The translations under genes and the position numbers were made by a program. A model generated the notes under the pieces. That model was given only the letters and a program-made list of their open reading frames with translations. It was not told the DNA's origin and did not search any database. From IMG/VR virus record IMGVR_UViG_3300029998_000013, positions 1-64,000 of that record: DNA of 64,000 nucleotides; one strand, written 5' to 3'. Positions 24,271 through 31,725 of this stretch are shown here, piece by piece (within the stretch, counting starts at the first letter, position 1; each line of letters begins with the position of its first letter). Origin of the DNA: a virus.

Positions 24271-24314
24271 CAAGGTTTTCGTCCCTCCTCCTTTCCACAA
24301 GTGAGGGACACTAT

Positions 24315-24389
24315 GCACTTTTAGCTCAGCTGGTTCAGAGCATATCCCTTACAAGGATGGGGTCGGGGGTTCGAATCCCTCAAGGTGTA
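24315..24389 (+). tRNA. tRNA-Val(UAC)
   Basis: Loop CTTACAA, stem TATCC/GGATG. Acceptor GCACTTT/AAGGTGT with wobbles. Confidence 0.88.
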
Positions 24390-24408
24390 CAAATTTTATA
24401 CTAAAGTT

Positions 24409-24522
24409 ATGAAAAAGAAAGATTCTTTAGTCAAGTTTATATTTATGCATATTGCAATATATTTACTTGTAATTGGCTTGGTGTTATTCGCAGTTATTTA
24501 TTTATTAAGTTTAAAGACATGA
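24409..24522 (+). CDS. Tiny membrane protein
   Basis: 37 aa: a basic start MKKKDSLVKF then one hydrophobic span of about 25 residues. TGA stop overlaps the next ATG (ATGA), which supports translation. Function unknown. Confidence 0.5.
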   Translation: MKKKDSLVKFIFMHIAIYLLVIGLVLFAVIYLLSLKT

Positions 24523-24725
24523 AGATTAACATGCTTTTATATTTAATTCCTATCTTTGGAATTGGATATTTAATTTACATGGCCAATAAATATGGGTGGA
24601 CAACAAAGATACAGAATTCCTGGTGGATGATGTGGCCGTCTACTCTTTGGCATAGCGCAACGACTTGGTATCTAATGGTATCTATAGTCCTACAACAATT
24701 TAATCCACTATTGTGGATTCACTAA
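24519..24725 (+). CDS. Small Trp-rich membrane protein
   Basis: 68 aa, with a hydrophobic helix at residues 4-22 and a second at about 48-66 rich in Trp (NSWWMMWPSTLWH). Coupled to the tiny membrane protein before it. Trp codons are TGG. Function unknown. Confidence 0.6.
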   Translation: MKINMLLYLIPIFGIGYLIYMANKYGWTTKIQNSWWMMWPSTLWHSATTWYLMVSIVLQQFNPLLWIH

Positions 24726-24741
24726 CATAGTTAGTAACAAT

Positions 24742-24816
24742 GCTCCTCTAGCTCAGTTGGTTTAGAGCAACAGACCTTTAATCTGTGGGTCCTGGGTTCA
24801 ACTCCCAGGGGGAACA
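24742..24816 (+). tRNA. tRNA-Lys(UUU)
   Basis: Anticodon arm ACAGA-CCTTTAA-TCTGT and T arm CTGGG-TTCAACT-CCCAG. The acceptor has one C-A mismatch. Confidence 0.88.
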
Positions 24817-24835
24817 CAAACTTAATTTAAAAACG

Positions 24836-25069
24836 ATGGCAACATTAAAAGAACTTGTAAAAGATGGAAAGGCAACATTCAGTCATGCAATTGCTGGAGT
24901 ATTGTATTACAGATTGGAAAGTCCAGTAGGTAATTATCAATTTCCAATTGACATGAATGATCGTGCGGATGTAGGTACGACTACATTTGTTGCTGAGTAC
25001 AAGGCTATTACGCTTATGCGATATATTCGCAAAGCAATGGATAGTGAAAATTTAATTAAAATTTTGTAA
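24836..25069 (+). CDS. Hypothetical protein
   Basis: 77 aa: MATLKELVKDGKATFSHAIA, then YYRLESPVGNYQFPID. The first 50 codons of the longer open frame lie in tRNA-Lys, so ATG 24836 is the start. Family unknown, though this type of small protein is common in phages. Confidence 0.6.
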   Translation: MATLKELVKDGKATFSHAIAGVLYYRLESPVGNYQFPIDMNDRADVGTTTFVAEYKAITLMRYIRKAMDSENLIKIL

Positions 25070-25070
25070 T

Positions 25071-25319
25071 ATGACAGAATTAGAAAAATTTCAGTTAGTC
25101 AACACATGTAATACATGTAAAGAACTCGAAGATGCTATTATCTTGATTGGACAAGAGAATGATGGTATGCTTCAAGGACGTACTCATTCCTTTAATGCAG
25201 AGAGTATGGCAAAATGTGTGGAACCTATTGTTAATAATGCAATGTGGCCTAATTACTTAACTAGGTCTTATGGTATTAGACAACAAGCTTTGTATCTTAA
25301 GTATTACTTAAACTTGTAA
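25071..25319 (+). CDS. Hypothetical protein
   Basis: 82 aa, helical, with CNTCKELEDAIILIGQ near the start. One-base gap after the preceding gene indicates coupling. Family unknown. Confidence 0.6.
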   Translation: MTELEKFQLVNTCNTCKELEDAIILIGQENDGMLQGRTHSFNAESMAKCVEPIVNNAMWPNYLTRSYGIRQQALYLKYYLNL

Positions 25320-25325
25320 CAAAAC

Positions 25326-25408
25326 GCGTACTTAGTCAAGTGGCCGACGACGGTGGTCTCCAAAACCATTAGGGCAACCTCACGTGGGTTCGAATCCTAC
25401 AGTGCGTG
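25326..25408 (+). tRNA. tRNA-Trp(CCA) with a class II-type variable arm
   Basis: Acceptor GCGTACT/AGTGCGT, anticodon arm GTGGT-CTCCAAA-ACCAT giving CCA, T arm GTGGG-TTCGAAT-CCTAC, discriminator G. The variable region is about 14 bases with AGG/CCT pairing, as in Ser/Leu/Tyr tRNAs and not in normal tRNA-Trp. Confidence 0.75.
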
Positions 25409-25424
25409 CTTAAAGAATGAAAAG

Positions 25425-25724
25425 ATGAATAGAGAAACTCACGGTTTTACCGATGAAATGTTAGAGCTATACAGAAAAGTATTTCCAGAGCAGAATGCTT
25501 CTGCAGAACAACTAGAATATTTTGCTTGGCCAGAACTATTTTGCAGTACATCAGGTCCTTATGGAGGAATCGGTGGTGCAGTAATGACAACATTTACTGT
25601 TGAAGCTTTTTATAATGGTGTATATGGAACTACACTATATGTATGTTTAAGTACTTATCAAAAAGGTACAACGAAATTTGAACCCTTTAAAGTCCTTTCT
25701 TCTGTATGGACACGCTTTACTTAA
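25425..25724 (+). CDS. Hypothetical protein
   Basis: 99 aa: GFTDEMLELYRKVFPEQNAS and a Gly-rich TSGPYGGIGGAVMTTFTVEA core. The longer frame upstream lies in tRNA-Trp, so ATG 25425 is chosen. Family unknown. Confidence 0.6.
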   Translation: MNRETHGFTDEMLELYRKVFPEQNASAEQLEYFAWPELFCSTSGPYGGIGGAVMTTFTVEAFYNGVYGTTLYVCLSTYQKGTTKFEPFKVLSSVWTRFT

Positions 25725-25726
25725 CT

Positions 25727-25921
25727 ATGAGAGAAATAATCCTACAACGAATTGAAGAGATGAAAGAACATGAAAGAGATTTTGCACCAAGTTCAATGAG
25801 GTGGCAAATGACTCTTATCAATGGAGTTCATATCTCTGTATGTGATTTTAGTAAGTTAACTGATGTAGAATTAGTAACTGCTTTTGAAAGAATTTGTCAA
25901 CGTTATTATAGACAGTATTAA
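25727..25921 (+). CDS. Hypothetical protein
   Basis: 64 aa, acidic and helical. Start ATG 25727 follows the previous stop by two bases; ATG 25706 inside the previous gene is possible. Confidence 0.55.
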   Translation: MREIILQRIEEMKEHERDFAPSSMRWQMTLINGVHISVCDFSKLTDVELVTAFERICQRYYRQY

Positions 25922-25922
25922 G

Positions 25923-26195
25923 ATGAAATCAAAACACATTGAAGCAGGGCCTTGCCCTACTTGCGGTAAAAAATTGGATGGCTTGACCAATCCAGTAGAT
26001 GATGACTTGGACCAACAACCAGGTGATGTTTCCATTTGTTTCCATTGTGGTACAATTTTAGTCTTTAATGAAAACTTAGAGCTTGTGCCTTGTTCAGATG
26101 AAAATTTAGAAGAGTTAGATGAAGATTCAAGAGTACTAATCTTTGCGATTAGGGAAGCAATTTTAGCCCAGAGAAATAATAGAACAGGTAATTAA
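25923..26195 (+). CDS. Zinc-ribbon protein
   Basis: 90 aa. CPTCGKKLDG and ICFHCGTILV form a four-Cys zinc ribbon at residues about 10-45. The tail is acidic and helical. Start chosen one base after the previous stop. Confidence 0.65.
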   Translation: MKSKHIEAGPCPTCGKKLDGLTNPVDDDLDQQPGDVSICFHCGTILVFNENLELVPCSDENLEELDEDSRVLIFAIREAILAQRNNRTGN

Positions 26196-26244
26196 AGAAT
26201 CAGCAATTAATTTAATTGCAGAAGAAAGAAAACGTCAAATTGAG

Positions 26245-26472
26245 GTGGAAGGATGGACAGCTGAGCATGATGATGAATACATTCATGGAGAGTTGGTTAC
26301 AGCAGCAGTTTGTTATGTTTTAGAAGATCATACTTTTGCTCAAGCCTTATGGCCTTGGGATCTTACATGGTGGAAACCCTCTCCAGATGACCGTATTAAA
26401 GAACTCAAAAAAGCAGCTGCTTTGATAGCTGCAGAAATTGATCGTTTAATTAGATTAGAAGATAAAAAATAA
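26245..26472 (+). CDS. Small phage protein of the EGW...GEL..AA type
   Basis: 75 aa from GTG 26245. VEGWTAEHDDEYIHGELVTA and WPWDLTWWKP are typical of a widespread family of small phage proteins of unknown function. In-frame family-like sequence (INLIAEERKRQI) lies upstream of the GTG without ATG, GTG or TTG, so the real start may be a rare ATT/ATA codon near 26190. Confidence 0.6.
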   Translation: MEGWTAEHDDEYIHGELVTAAVCYVLEDHTFAQALWPWDLTWWKPSPDDRIKELKKAAALIAAEIDRLIRLEDKK

Positions 26473-26831
26473 TGAAAAAGACATTGCTCTGGCTAGATGA
26501 TGCAAGGAATCCTCTTGAAGATGATTGGCTTGTATTTAGTCCTATTGGTAAAGATGTCCATGTAGAGTGGGTAATGACCCAAATGGAGTTCCAAGATTGG
26601 ATTATGATTAACGGATTACCAGATGCTATATGTTTTGATCATGATTTAGGTACTGGAAATGGAGATGGTTATGAATGTGCAAAATTTTTATGTGAATACT
26701 GTTTTGTACACAAATTACCATTACCTTTGTATTCTTCACAATCAGCGAATGCTGTAGGACGTGAAAATATTGTTTCTTATCTTGAAAACTATAAGAAACA
26801 TTGTGAACTACCTAAGCCGTCTGATGGTTAA
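26472..26831 (+). CDS. Cyclic-phosphate-processing receiver-domain protein (cpRD)
   Basis: 119 aa. LLWLDDARNP, ICFDHDLGTGNGDGYECAKF and YSSQSANAVGRENI follow the pattern of receiver-like domains linked to RNA 2',3'-cyclic phosphate processing. It starts in the stop codon of the previous gene. In a tRNA island this suggests repair of cleaved tRNAs, together with the HAD phosphatase at 17410. The role is inferred. Confidence 0.7.
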   Translation: MKKTLLWLDDARNPLEDDWLVFSPIGKDVHVEWVMTQMEFQDWIMINGLPDAICFDHDLGTGNGDGYECAKFLCEYCFVHKLPLPLYSSQSANAVGRENIVSYLENYKKHCELPKPSDG

Positions 26832-26922
26832 CTGACGGATGCCTGAGAGCACTGCTCTCGTACATTTTGATGCTTTTGAACTCTTAAAATAAAAGCACAT
26901 GGCACGTTTACTTGTGTAACAA

Positions 26923-26950
26923 CCGTAACCTTTAGAAAGTTACGGTTTAC
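26923..26950 (+). terminator. Hairpin before tRNA-Phe
   Basis: CCGTAAC (26923-26929) pairs with GTTACGG (26939-26945), followed by TTTAC. The weak U run leaves terminator or processing hairpin open. Confidence 0.45.
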
Positions 26951-26952
26951 TT

Positions 26953-27025
26953 GGACTCTAAGCTAATCTGGTGAAAGCGTGTGCCTGAAGAGCACGAGAG
27001 TTCGGATCGAAACCGGAAGAGTCCA
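26953..27025 (+). tRNA. tRNA-Phe(GAA)
   Basis: Acceptor GGACTCT/AGAGTCC and anticodon arm TGTGC-CTGAAGA-GCACG. Confidence 0.9.
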
Positions 27026-27026
27026 C

Positions 27027-27497
27027 ATGCCAAGTTTAATAGACAAATTTAACGATGATGAATTTAGATTATTAGTAGCAGAAAGTATTTCTATTACTGA
27101 TATTGCTAAATCACTTGGGTACAAGTCTAAGGGAGGTGCTGTAACAGGTGTTATTAAAAAGAGAATAGATAAATTAAGCGTAAATACATCCCATTTCTCA
27201 AAATACTCTATAAAAAATACAGAGAATAGAAATAAACCTTTAGATGAAATATTAGTTGAAAATTCAACATATACTAACAATACATCACTAAAGAAAAGAT
27301 TGTTATCAGAAGGACTAAAAACATATGCATGTGAAGTTTGCAATATATCTACTTGGTTAAGTAAACCATTATCTTTACAATTAGACCCTATGAATGGAAT
27401 AAATACTGATAATAGGTTAGAAAATTTACGATTAATATGTCCTAATTGTCATTCACAAACAGAAACTTTTTCTGGTAGGAATGCATCACATAATTAA
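27027..27497 (+). CDS. HNH homing endonuclease
   Basis: 156 aa. An N-terminal recognition helix (SITDIAKSLGYKSKGGAVTG) precedes the HNH fold: CEVCNISTWL, LQLDPMNGINTDNRLENLRL, ICPNCHSQTETF. It starts one base after tRNA-Phe and is followed by a fragment of a tRNA 3' end, so it probably arrived with a flanking tRNA piece. Trp is TGG here. Confidence 0.85.
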   Translation: MPSLIDKFNDDEFRLLVAESISITDIAKSLGYKSKGGAVTGVIKKRIDKLSVNTSHFSKYSIKNTENRNKPLDEILVENSTYTNNTSLKKRLLSEGLKTYACEVCNISTWLSKPLSLQLDPMNGINTDNRLENLRLICPNCHSQTETFSGRNASHN

Positions 27498-27502
27498 TAT
27501 AA

Positions 27503-27533
27503 AGTAGGTGGGTTCGATCCCGCATTTCCCACA
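27503..27533 (+). pseudogene. 3' fragment of a tRNA after the HNH gene
   Basis: GTAGGTGGGTTCGATCCCG resembles a T arm, and TTTCCCACA a 3' acceptor end. No matching 5' half is found upstream, since the HNH gene occupies that place. A remnant of homing is the likely cause. Confidence 0.5.
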
Positions 27534-27548
27534 AACACCTTTAATTGA

Positions 27549-27841
27549 ATGAAAATGAAAAAAACTATTGTTAGTATTGTGTCTTGGTTTGTTCTTGTTC
27601 AGCTCTTGCGCTGAAAAGAAAACACTTAAAGACAGAAATGGAAAAGAATTTCTGGCTCGTCCTTATGGATTATTGAATCCTAGTGCTGAAGCCGATAGCG
27701 TAGTCTATGAAGCAAGTATGGGCACCATTCTTTGTAGTGTTGTGTTTGTAGAAACAATCTTTGCTCCGGTTTGGGGTTTGGGGTTTAGGTTGAGGGCTAT
27801 ACGAACCTGTGGGTTATAAAATACCTGATAAGGAAAAATAA
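27549..27841 (+). pseudogene. Frame-disrupted lipoprotein gene
   Basis: The middle frame reads MLVLCLGLFLFSSCAEKK, a signal peptide with lipobox FSSC, then DRNGKEFLARPYGLLNPS. The ATG-led start (27549) is in a different frame, across an A7 run. A third frame continues after about 27795 with YEPVGYKIPDKEK then TAA. Two indels therefore split one about 95-codon lipoprotein. Either the gene is decayed or homopolymer errors exist in the assembly. Confidence 0.55.
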
Positions 27842-27876
27842 TGCTTAGTGGGGGAGCTTTGTATAGCCCCACATCT

Positions 27877-27960
27877 GGAAATGTGGCAGAGTGATCTATC
27901 GCGCTGCTCTTGAAAAGCAGAGGACCTACGGGTTCCGGGGGTTTGAATCCCTCCGTTTCC
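27877..27960 (+). tRNA. tRNA-Ser(UGA)
   Basis: Acceptor GGAAATG/CGTTTCC, anticodon arm CTGCT-CTTGAAA-AGCAG, long variable arm, discriminator G. Confidence 0.9.
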
Positions 27961-27985
27961 GCAAAATTAACTTAATCTATATTTT

Positions 27986-28465
27986 ATGGCTTATAGCTAT
28001 CATGAAAGAACAATATCTAACTTAGGATATACTATAGATAAAGAAGGTAATTGTTATAATTCTAAGGGTAAGTTACTTAAAGGAACTATAGCTAATACTG
28101 GTTATCGTGTTGTTAGCACAACAATTGATGGCAAAACTATAAAGATAGGATTACATAGATTTCAAGCATATCAGAAATATAATGATGAAATCTATAAAGA
28201 AGAAAATGAGGTAAGACATTTAAACGGTATTAGAAATGATAATTCATGAGATAATATTGAAATAGGTACTCATTCAGATAACATATTAGATATTCCTCAA
28301 GATATCAGAATTAGGGTTGCAAAAAATGCGTCTACGAAGTATGATCAAAAATTAGTTGATGAAATAAAACATGATAAAGAATTAGGCCCTTCTTATAATC
28401 AAATTATGGTTAAATATAATATTAGTAGTAAAGGGACAATTAGTTATATTATTAATCAACGATAA
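27986..28465 (+). CDS. NUMOD/HNH homing endonuclease with an in-frame TGA
   Basis: 159 aa if TGA 28247-28249 is read as Trp. Upstream: LHRFQAYQKYNDEIYK and VRHLNGIRNDNS. Downstream in the same frame: DNIEIGTHSDNILDIP, then a C-terminal helix-turn-helix and TAA. In this family the motif is H.NG...DNR.W.NLE.GT, with Trp exactly where TGA stands. Without readthrough the HNH domain is cut and inactive. No TGG occurs in the gene. Confidence 0.75.
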
Positions 28466-28468
28466 ACT

Positions 28469-28554
28469 GGAGAAGACAACCTGTGGGGAATAGGGCTTGC
28501 CTGCTAAGCAATGCGCTCATTTACATGAGTTCGTGTCGGACACGAGTTTCTCCG
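28469..28554 (+). tRNA. tRNA-Ser(GCU)
   Basis: Acceptor GGAGAAG/TTTCTCC, loop CTGCTAA, and a long variable arm GCTCAT/ATGAG. The T arm (TCGTG/CACGA) has a short atypical loop. Confidence 0.75.
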
Positions 28555-28670
28555 CATATAGAAAGAAGGGAGTAACAACGCAAGTTGACTTTGAAAATCC
28601 AACCCGATAATATTGCTCTCTCTGTGAATTCTTTTAATCCACGTTTCTTTGTCAAGTAAATGGGAGTCAT

Positions 28671-28744
28671 GCGCATTTAGCTCAGTTGGTTAGAGCACCA
28701 CACTGATAATGTGGGGGTCCCAAGTTCAAGTCTTGGATTGCGCA
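28671..28744 (+). tRNA. tRNA-Ile(GAU)
   Basis: Anticodon arm CCACA-CTGATAA-TGTGG. Acceptor GCGCATT/ATTGCGC with one mismatch. Confidence 0.9.
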
Positions 28745-28761
28745 CAATTAAAACCTTAGAT

Positions 28762-28911
28762 ATGGGAACATTTATAGTTATTGGAATGTTTATGTTGTTT
28801 TTTATACTATTTTTTCGAGGTATGGAGAACATAGGTCGGTATAATCATGCCGAAGATAAAGCAATCGAAAAAGAATTAGAGGAGTTAAATAAATTAAAAA
28901 TTAAAGAATAA
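28762..28911 (+). CDS. Small membrane-anchored protein
   Basis: 49 aa: one N-terminal membrane helix (about residues 3-20) and a charged helical tail (KAIEKELEELNKLK). Its stop overlaps the next ATG. Confidence 0.55.
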   Translation: MGTFIVIGMFMLFFILFFRGMENIGRYNHAEDKAIEKELEELNKLKIKE

Positions 28912-29177
28912 TGACGCTAGGAGAAATTCACCAGATAATGAGAGAAGCCGGCTTCACTTATTTTGATGGTTATAGTGGTACAGACGATAAGGTTTATATC
29001 ACTTTTTCAAAAGGTTACAATGGACGAGGAGACGCGATTGAATTTCACTTTAATCCTGGTTCTATAACCATTAAAACCTACTATCAAGATGAAGATAGTA
29101 AAGACTACTTAGAGTACACTCATTATAATGCTTCAATCGCATTGAAGAATATATTGAATGCGCATAAGAGTAGTTAA
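28911..29177 (+). CDS. Hypothetical protein
   Basis: 88 aa, with FTYFDGYSGTDDKVYITFSK and alternating beta-type segments. Coupled by a one-base overlap to the membrane protein before it. Family unknown. Confidence 0.6.
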   Translation: MTLGEIHQIMREAGFTYFDGYSGTDDKVYITFSKGYNGRGDAIEFHFNPGSITIKTYYQDEDSKDYLEYTHYNASIALKNILNAHKSS

Positions 29178-29184
29178 ATTCATC

Positions 29185-29258
29185 GGGCCTGTAGCTCAGT
29201 GGTAAGTAGCAACTGACTCATAATCAGGAGGTCGGGGGATCATTACCCTTCGGGCCCA
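29185..29258 (+). tRNA. tRNA with CAU anticodon (Met or Ile2)
   Basis: Acceptor GGGCCTG/CGGGCCC and anticodon arm ACTGA-CTCATAA-TCAGG. The third CAU tRNA of the array. Confidence 0.85.
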
Positions 29259-29272
29259 CAAATTTTAAAAAT

Positions 29273-29689
29273 ATGAAAGAAAAATTTACACCTTACGAAT
29301 TAGCAATAAAGTTAAAAGAAGCTGGCTTTGATGAAGGAGTTTTTGCTTACTTCAATACAACATCTGACACGCCTTCTGAATTACAATTTCCAGAATATGG
29401 TGGCGAAGTTGATAATTGGAATCAAACGACACATATTGTTTCAGCTCCATTATGGCAGCAAGCAATAGATTGGATTAGAGAAAAACATAAATTAATGATA
29501 GATTCACCAAAACCAGACCAATGGAATCAGGATAGCTGGTCTGTTAGAATTGAGAGTATGGACAAAACGATTGTCCTTGAAGCATATGTTGATCAAGAAT
29601 ATTGGAGAATATATAGATGTCACAAATCATATCAAGAAGCAAGAGAACAATCTATTCTAAAAGCATTAGAACTAATTAATAAAGAATAA
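29273..29689 (+). CDS. Conserved phage-type hypothetical protein
   Basis: 138 aa: YELAIKLKEAGFDEGVFAYF, then APLWQQAIDWIREKHKL. This arrangement recurs in many Bacteroidota phage and prophage proteins without known function. Trp is TGG throughout. Confidence 0.65.
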   Translation: MKEKFTPYELAIKLKEAGFDEGVFAYFNTTSDTPSELQFPEYGGEVDNWNQTTHIVSAPLWQQAIDWIREKHKLMIDSPKPDQWNQDSWSVRIESMDKTIVLEAYVDQEYWRIYRCHKSYQEAREQSILKALELINKE

Positions 29690-29690
29690 T

Positions 29691-29801
29691 ATGAGATACT
29701 TTTTAGGAACATCAATGTTTTTAATGATTTACTTCGGACAACCTCGATATCCTCAAAATCTCGTGGTTCATGTTGAAAATCATATTCTTATTTCCGAATA
29801 A
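29691..29801 (+). CDS. Tiny hypothetical protein
   Basis: 36 codons beginning MRYFLGTSMFLMIYFGQ, weakly hydrophobic at the N-terminus. It fits exactly between two features. Existence is plausible, function unknown. Confidence 0.35.
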   Translation: MRYFLGTSMFLMIYFGQPRYPQNLVVHVENHILISE

Positions 29802-29806
29802 GATAT

Positions 29807-29889
29807 GCCTGTATAGCAAAGTGGCCAAACGCGTCTGACTGTAACTCAGATTCCTTACGGATTCAGAGGTTCAAATCCTTTTGCAGGCA
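29807..29889 (+). tRNA. tRNA-Tyr(GUA)
   Basis: Anticodon arm TCTGA-CTGTAAC-TCAGA, long variable arm as in bacterial tRNA-Tyr, acceptor GCCTGTA/TGCAGGC. Confidence 0.9.
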
Positions 29890-29974
29890 CAAACACTCAG
29901 AGGGTTAACTGAGTTATCAAAGAGTATCATAAAGTGAGTTATCTCTTTTACGATCAAAAAATAGCTATATTAGG

Positions 29975-30048
29975 ACACATTTGAGAATTAAGTCGGGTTG
30001 TTCCCGCAGGTCGAATTACCTGGGTCAATTATTCAAATTAAAATGTGT
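29975..30048 (+). other. Structured spacer closed by ACACATTT/AAATGTGT
   Basis: Hairpins CGGG-TTGTT-CCCG and a T-arm-like CAGGT-CGAAT-TACCTG lie inside the closing stem. The right strand also starts an alternative hairpin GTGTAGCAAG/CTTGCTACAC (30045-30073), so two folds exclude each other. Confidence 0.4.
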
Positions 30049-30079
30049 AGCAAGAGTAATTAACTTGCTACACACACTT

Positions 30080-30152
30080 GCCCCTGTAGCTCAGTGGCCA
30101 GAGCGGCACTTTTGTAAAGTGCGGGCCGGCGGTTCGATCCCGTCCAGGGGCT
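30080..30152 (+). tRNA. tRNA-Thr(UGU)
   Basis: Acceptor GCCCCTG/CAGGGGC and anticodon arm GCACT-TTTGTAA-AGTGC. Confidence 0.92.
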
Positions 30153-30169
30153 CAATTAAATTTATAGAT

Positions 30170-30406
30170 ATGGAAAAGACAATTGAAGAAGTAAAGAAAG
30201 AATTACTTGATAATGTTATTATAACGACGCCAAGTAGAGCTTTCGCAGGAGGGCAGAGTTGTGGAATGGTGGATTGGTCAGTTAAACTTTATCAAGGGGA
30301 TTTAGACATTACAATTTCTATTGGAAATTTCCATAGCATTCGTGAGAATAAAAGTTTGGCTATGACTTTAATGGAATTAGCTATTGATGAAGTAATTAAA
30401 GATTAA
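30170..30406 (+). CDS. Hypothetical protein
   Basis: 78 aa: MEKTIEEVKKELLDNVIIT, then GGQSCGMVDWSVKLYQGDLD. The longer frame upstream is tRNA-Thr and spacer, so ATG 30170 is used. Family unknown. Confidence 0.6.
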   Translation: MEKTIEEVKKELLDNVIITTPSRAFAGGQSCGMVDWSVKLYQGDLDITISIGNFHSIRENKSLAMTLMELAIDEVIKD

Positions 30407-30407
30407 T

Positions 30408-30836
30408 ATGGATAATGATTTAAAAACCTCAGTTGAATGGCAAAGATTGTGTCCTTCTCCTAAAGTTATTGGCTTTGAGGGATGGAATGGTGAAGACCAA
30501 TGGCAAAATGTTGAGATGTCTTATCTAGAATATCAACAAAGAGTGTTTCTAAGTACTTGTGCATTTATTAGTTTATCGCCATCAATAAGAGTTATTCCAG
30601 AGTATGGAACTCCAGGAGGTCTGGTATCAGGAACTGAATTATTAACACAAATTCTGGAAAGAGATGCTAGGACATCCCAAATAATGGCTAATACTGCTGT
30701 TATGAGCCCTCCAGATTTTCTAGGATTATTACACGATGTTCCAGCACCATCAAGAACAGATCCTCAAATTATTTCTAGTGCTGAGAGAAAAAGGATTAGA
30801 GAACAAATAGAAAGATTATGTGGGGACAGGGAATAA
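30408..30836 (+). CDS. Hypothetical protein
   Basis: 142 aa, with a Pro-rich middle (SPSIRVIPEYGTPGG) and a charged helical end (SSAERKRIREQIERLC). One-base gap to the gene before and overlap with the gene after. Family unknown. Confidence 0.6.
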   Translation: MDNDLKTSVEWQRLCPSPKVIGFEGWNGEDQWQNVEMSYLEYQQRVFLSTCAFISLSPSIRVIPEYGTPGGLVSGTELLTQILERDARTSQIMANTAVMSPPDFLGLLHDVPAPSRTDPQIISSAERKRIREQIERLCGDRE

Positions 30837-30964
30837 AAGGAGATTTTGATGTTCTTCAATTTTTGAAGGACGAGGGTTATTTAGTTGATGAAGAAGTCGA
30901 TGAAATTGTAGATGACGATGAAAATGACGATTATTGGGAAAAATTATGGGACGTGAGTTCATAG
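30818..30964 (+). CDS. Small acidic protein
   Basis: 48 aa: MWGQGIKGDFDVLQFLKDEG followed by an Asp/Glu-rich tail. Overlaps both neighbours by about 20 bases, a pattern common in this region. Function unknown. Confidence 0.45.
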   Translation: MWGQGIKGDFDVLQFLKDEGYLVDEEVDEIVDDDENDDYWEKLWDVSS

Positions 30965-31110
30965 AAAAACAATTTAGAAGTGAAGTTGAGATGCTTAAAT
31001 TTATTCAAGATCCCAAAAGAGTTGCTAAAGTGAGAGAAAAGTATCCATCTGATAAATATGTATCAAGAATGGATTTTGATAAGAGACAGTTAATTATTAC
31101 AGAGAAATAA
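30946..31110 (+). CDS. Small basic protein
   Basis: 54 aa: MGREFIEKQFRSEVEMLKFI, then KRVAKVREKYPSDKYVSRMD. Oppositely charged to the overlapping acidic gene, so the two may form a pair. Function unknown. Confidence 0.45.
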   Translation: MGREFIEKQFRSEVEMLKFIQDPKRVAKVREKYPSDKYVSRMDFDKRQLIITEK

Positions 31111-31116
31111 GTAGAT

Positions 31117-31200
31117 GCCTAAGTGGCGAAATTTGGTTATACGCGTATGCCTTAGGAGCATATGTCTTGCGACGTGTCGGTTCGAGTCCGACCTTGGGTA
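31117..31200 (+). tRNA. tRNA-Leu(UAG)
   Basis: Anticodon arm TATGC-CTTAGGA-GCATA, long variable arm, T arm GTCGG-TTCGAGT-CCGAC. Confidence 0.9.
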
Positions 31201-31211
31201 CTTAAAACCTT

Positions 31212-31601
31212 ATGATTATGAAAACAGTTATTGTAGAAAACACATTTTTAAAAAGACAGTATGATATTCCAGATGAAAAGCCTATTATAATGGACTTTGG
31301 TTGGGGTAATGGTTATGCTCTTATTCCAATTGATCATCCATTATTTGGACGACACTATGATGATATCAATGAACATATTGATATTCATGGTGGTCTTACT
31401 TTTAGTGCTTTTGTAAATGAAGGTTTGATTCAAAGCTTCGGGATTGATCCAGAATATGATGGTTACTGGTGTGTTGGTTTTGACACGTGTCATTATCAAG
31501 ATACATTAGCAAGATGGCCAAAAGAAGCTGTTCAAATAGAAGCAGATGAGTTAGCTCGTCAATTAGAATTATTTGAGGTTGCTTGGAATAACAACTTATA
31601 A
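31212..31601 (+). CDS. Conserved phage-type hypothetical protein
   Basis: 129 aa: DFGWGNGYALIPIDHPLFG, then FDTCHYQDTLARWPKEAVQI. The same layout is common in phages and mobile elements, function unknown. An ATG at 31218 is an alternative start. Confidence 0.65.
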   Translation: MIMKTVIVENTFLKRQYDIPDEKPIIMDFGWGNGYALIPIDHPLFGRHYDDINEHIDIHGGLTFSAFVNEGLIQSFGIDPEYDGYWCVGFDTCHYQDTLARWPKEAVQIEADELARQLELFEVAWNNNL

Positions 31602-31650
31602 AAATTGCTCGAGGAGAAGCATATAGGATGAAAATCTCATCTCCCAACTC

Positions 31651-31723
31651 GCGGGAATAGCTCAATTGCTAGAGTGCCTCTCTTCCAAAGAGGAAGTTGT
31701 CGGTTGGAACCCGGTTTCCCGCA
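31651..31723 (+). tRNA. tRNA-Gly(UCC)
   Basis: Acceptor GCGGGAA/TTCCCGC and anticodon arm CCTCT-CTTCCAA-AGAGG. Confidence 0.92.
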
Positions 31724-31725
31724 CA

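Noticed and set aside
29981-30169. Upstream extension of the gene at 30170
   Set aside because: The extension is the translation of a structured spacer and tRNA-Thr.
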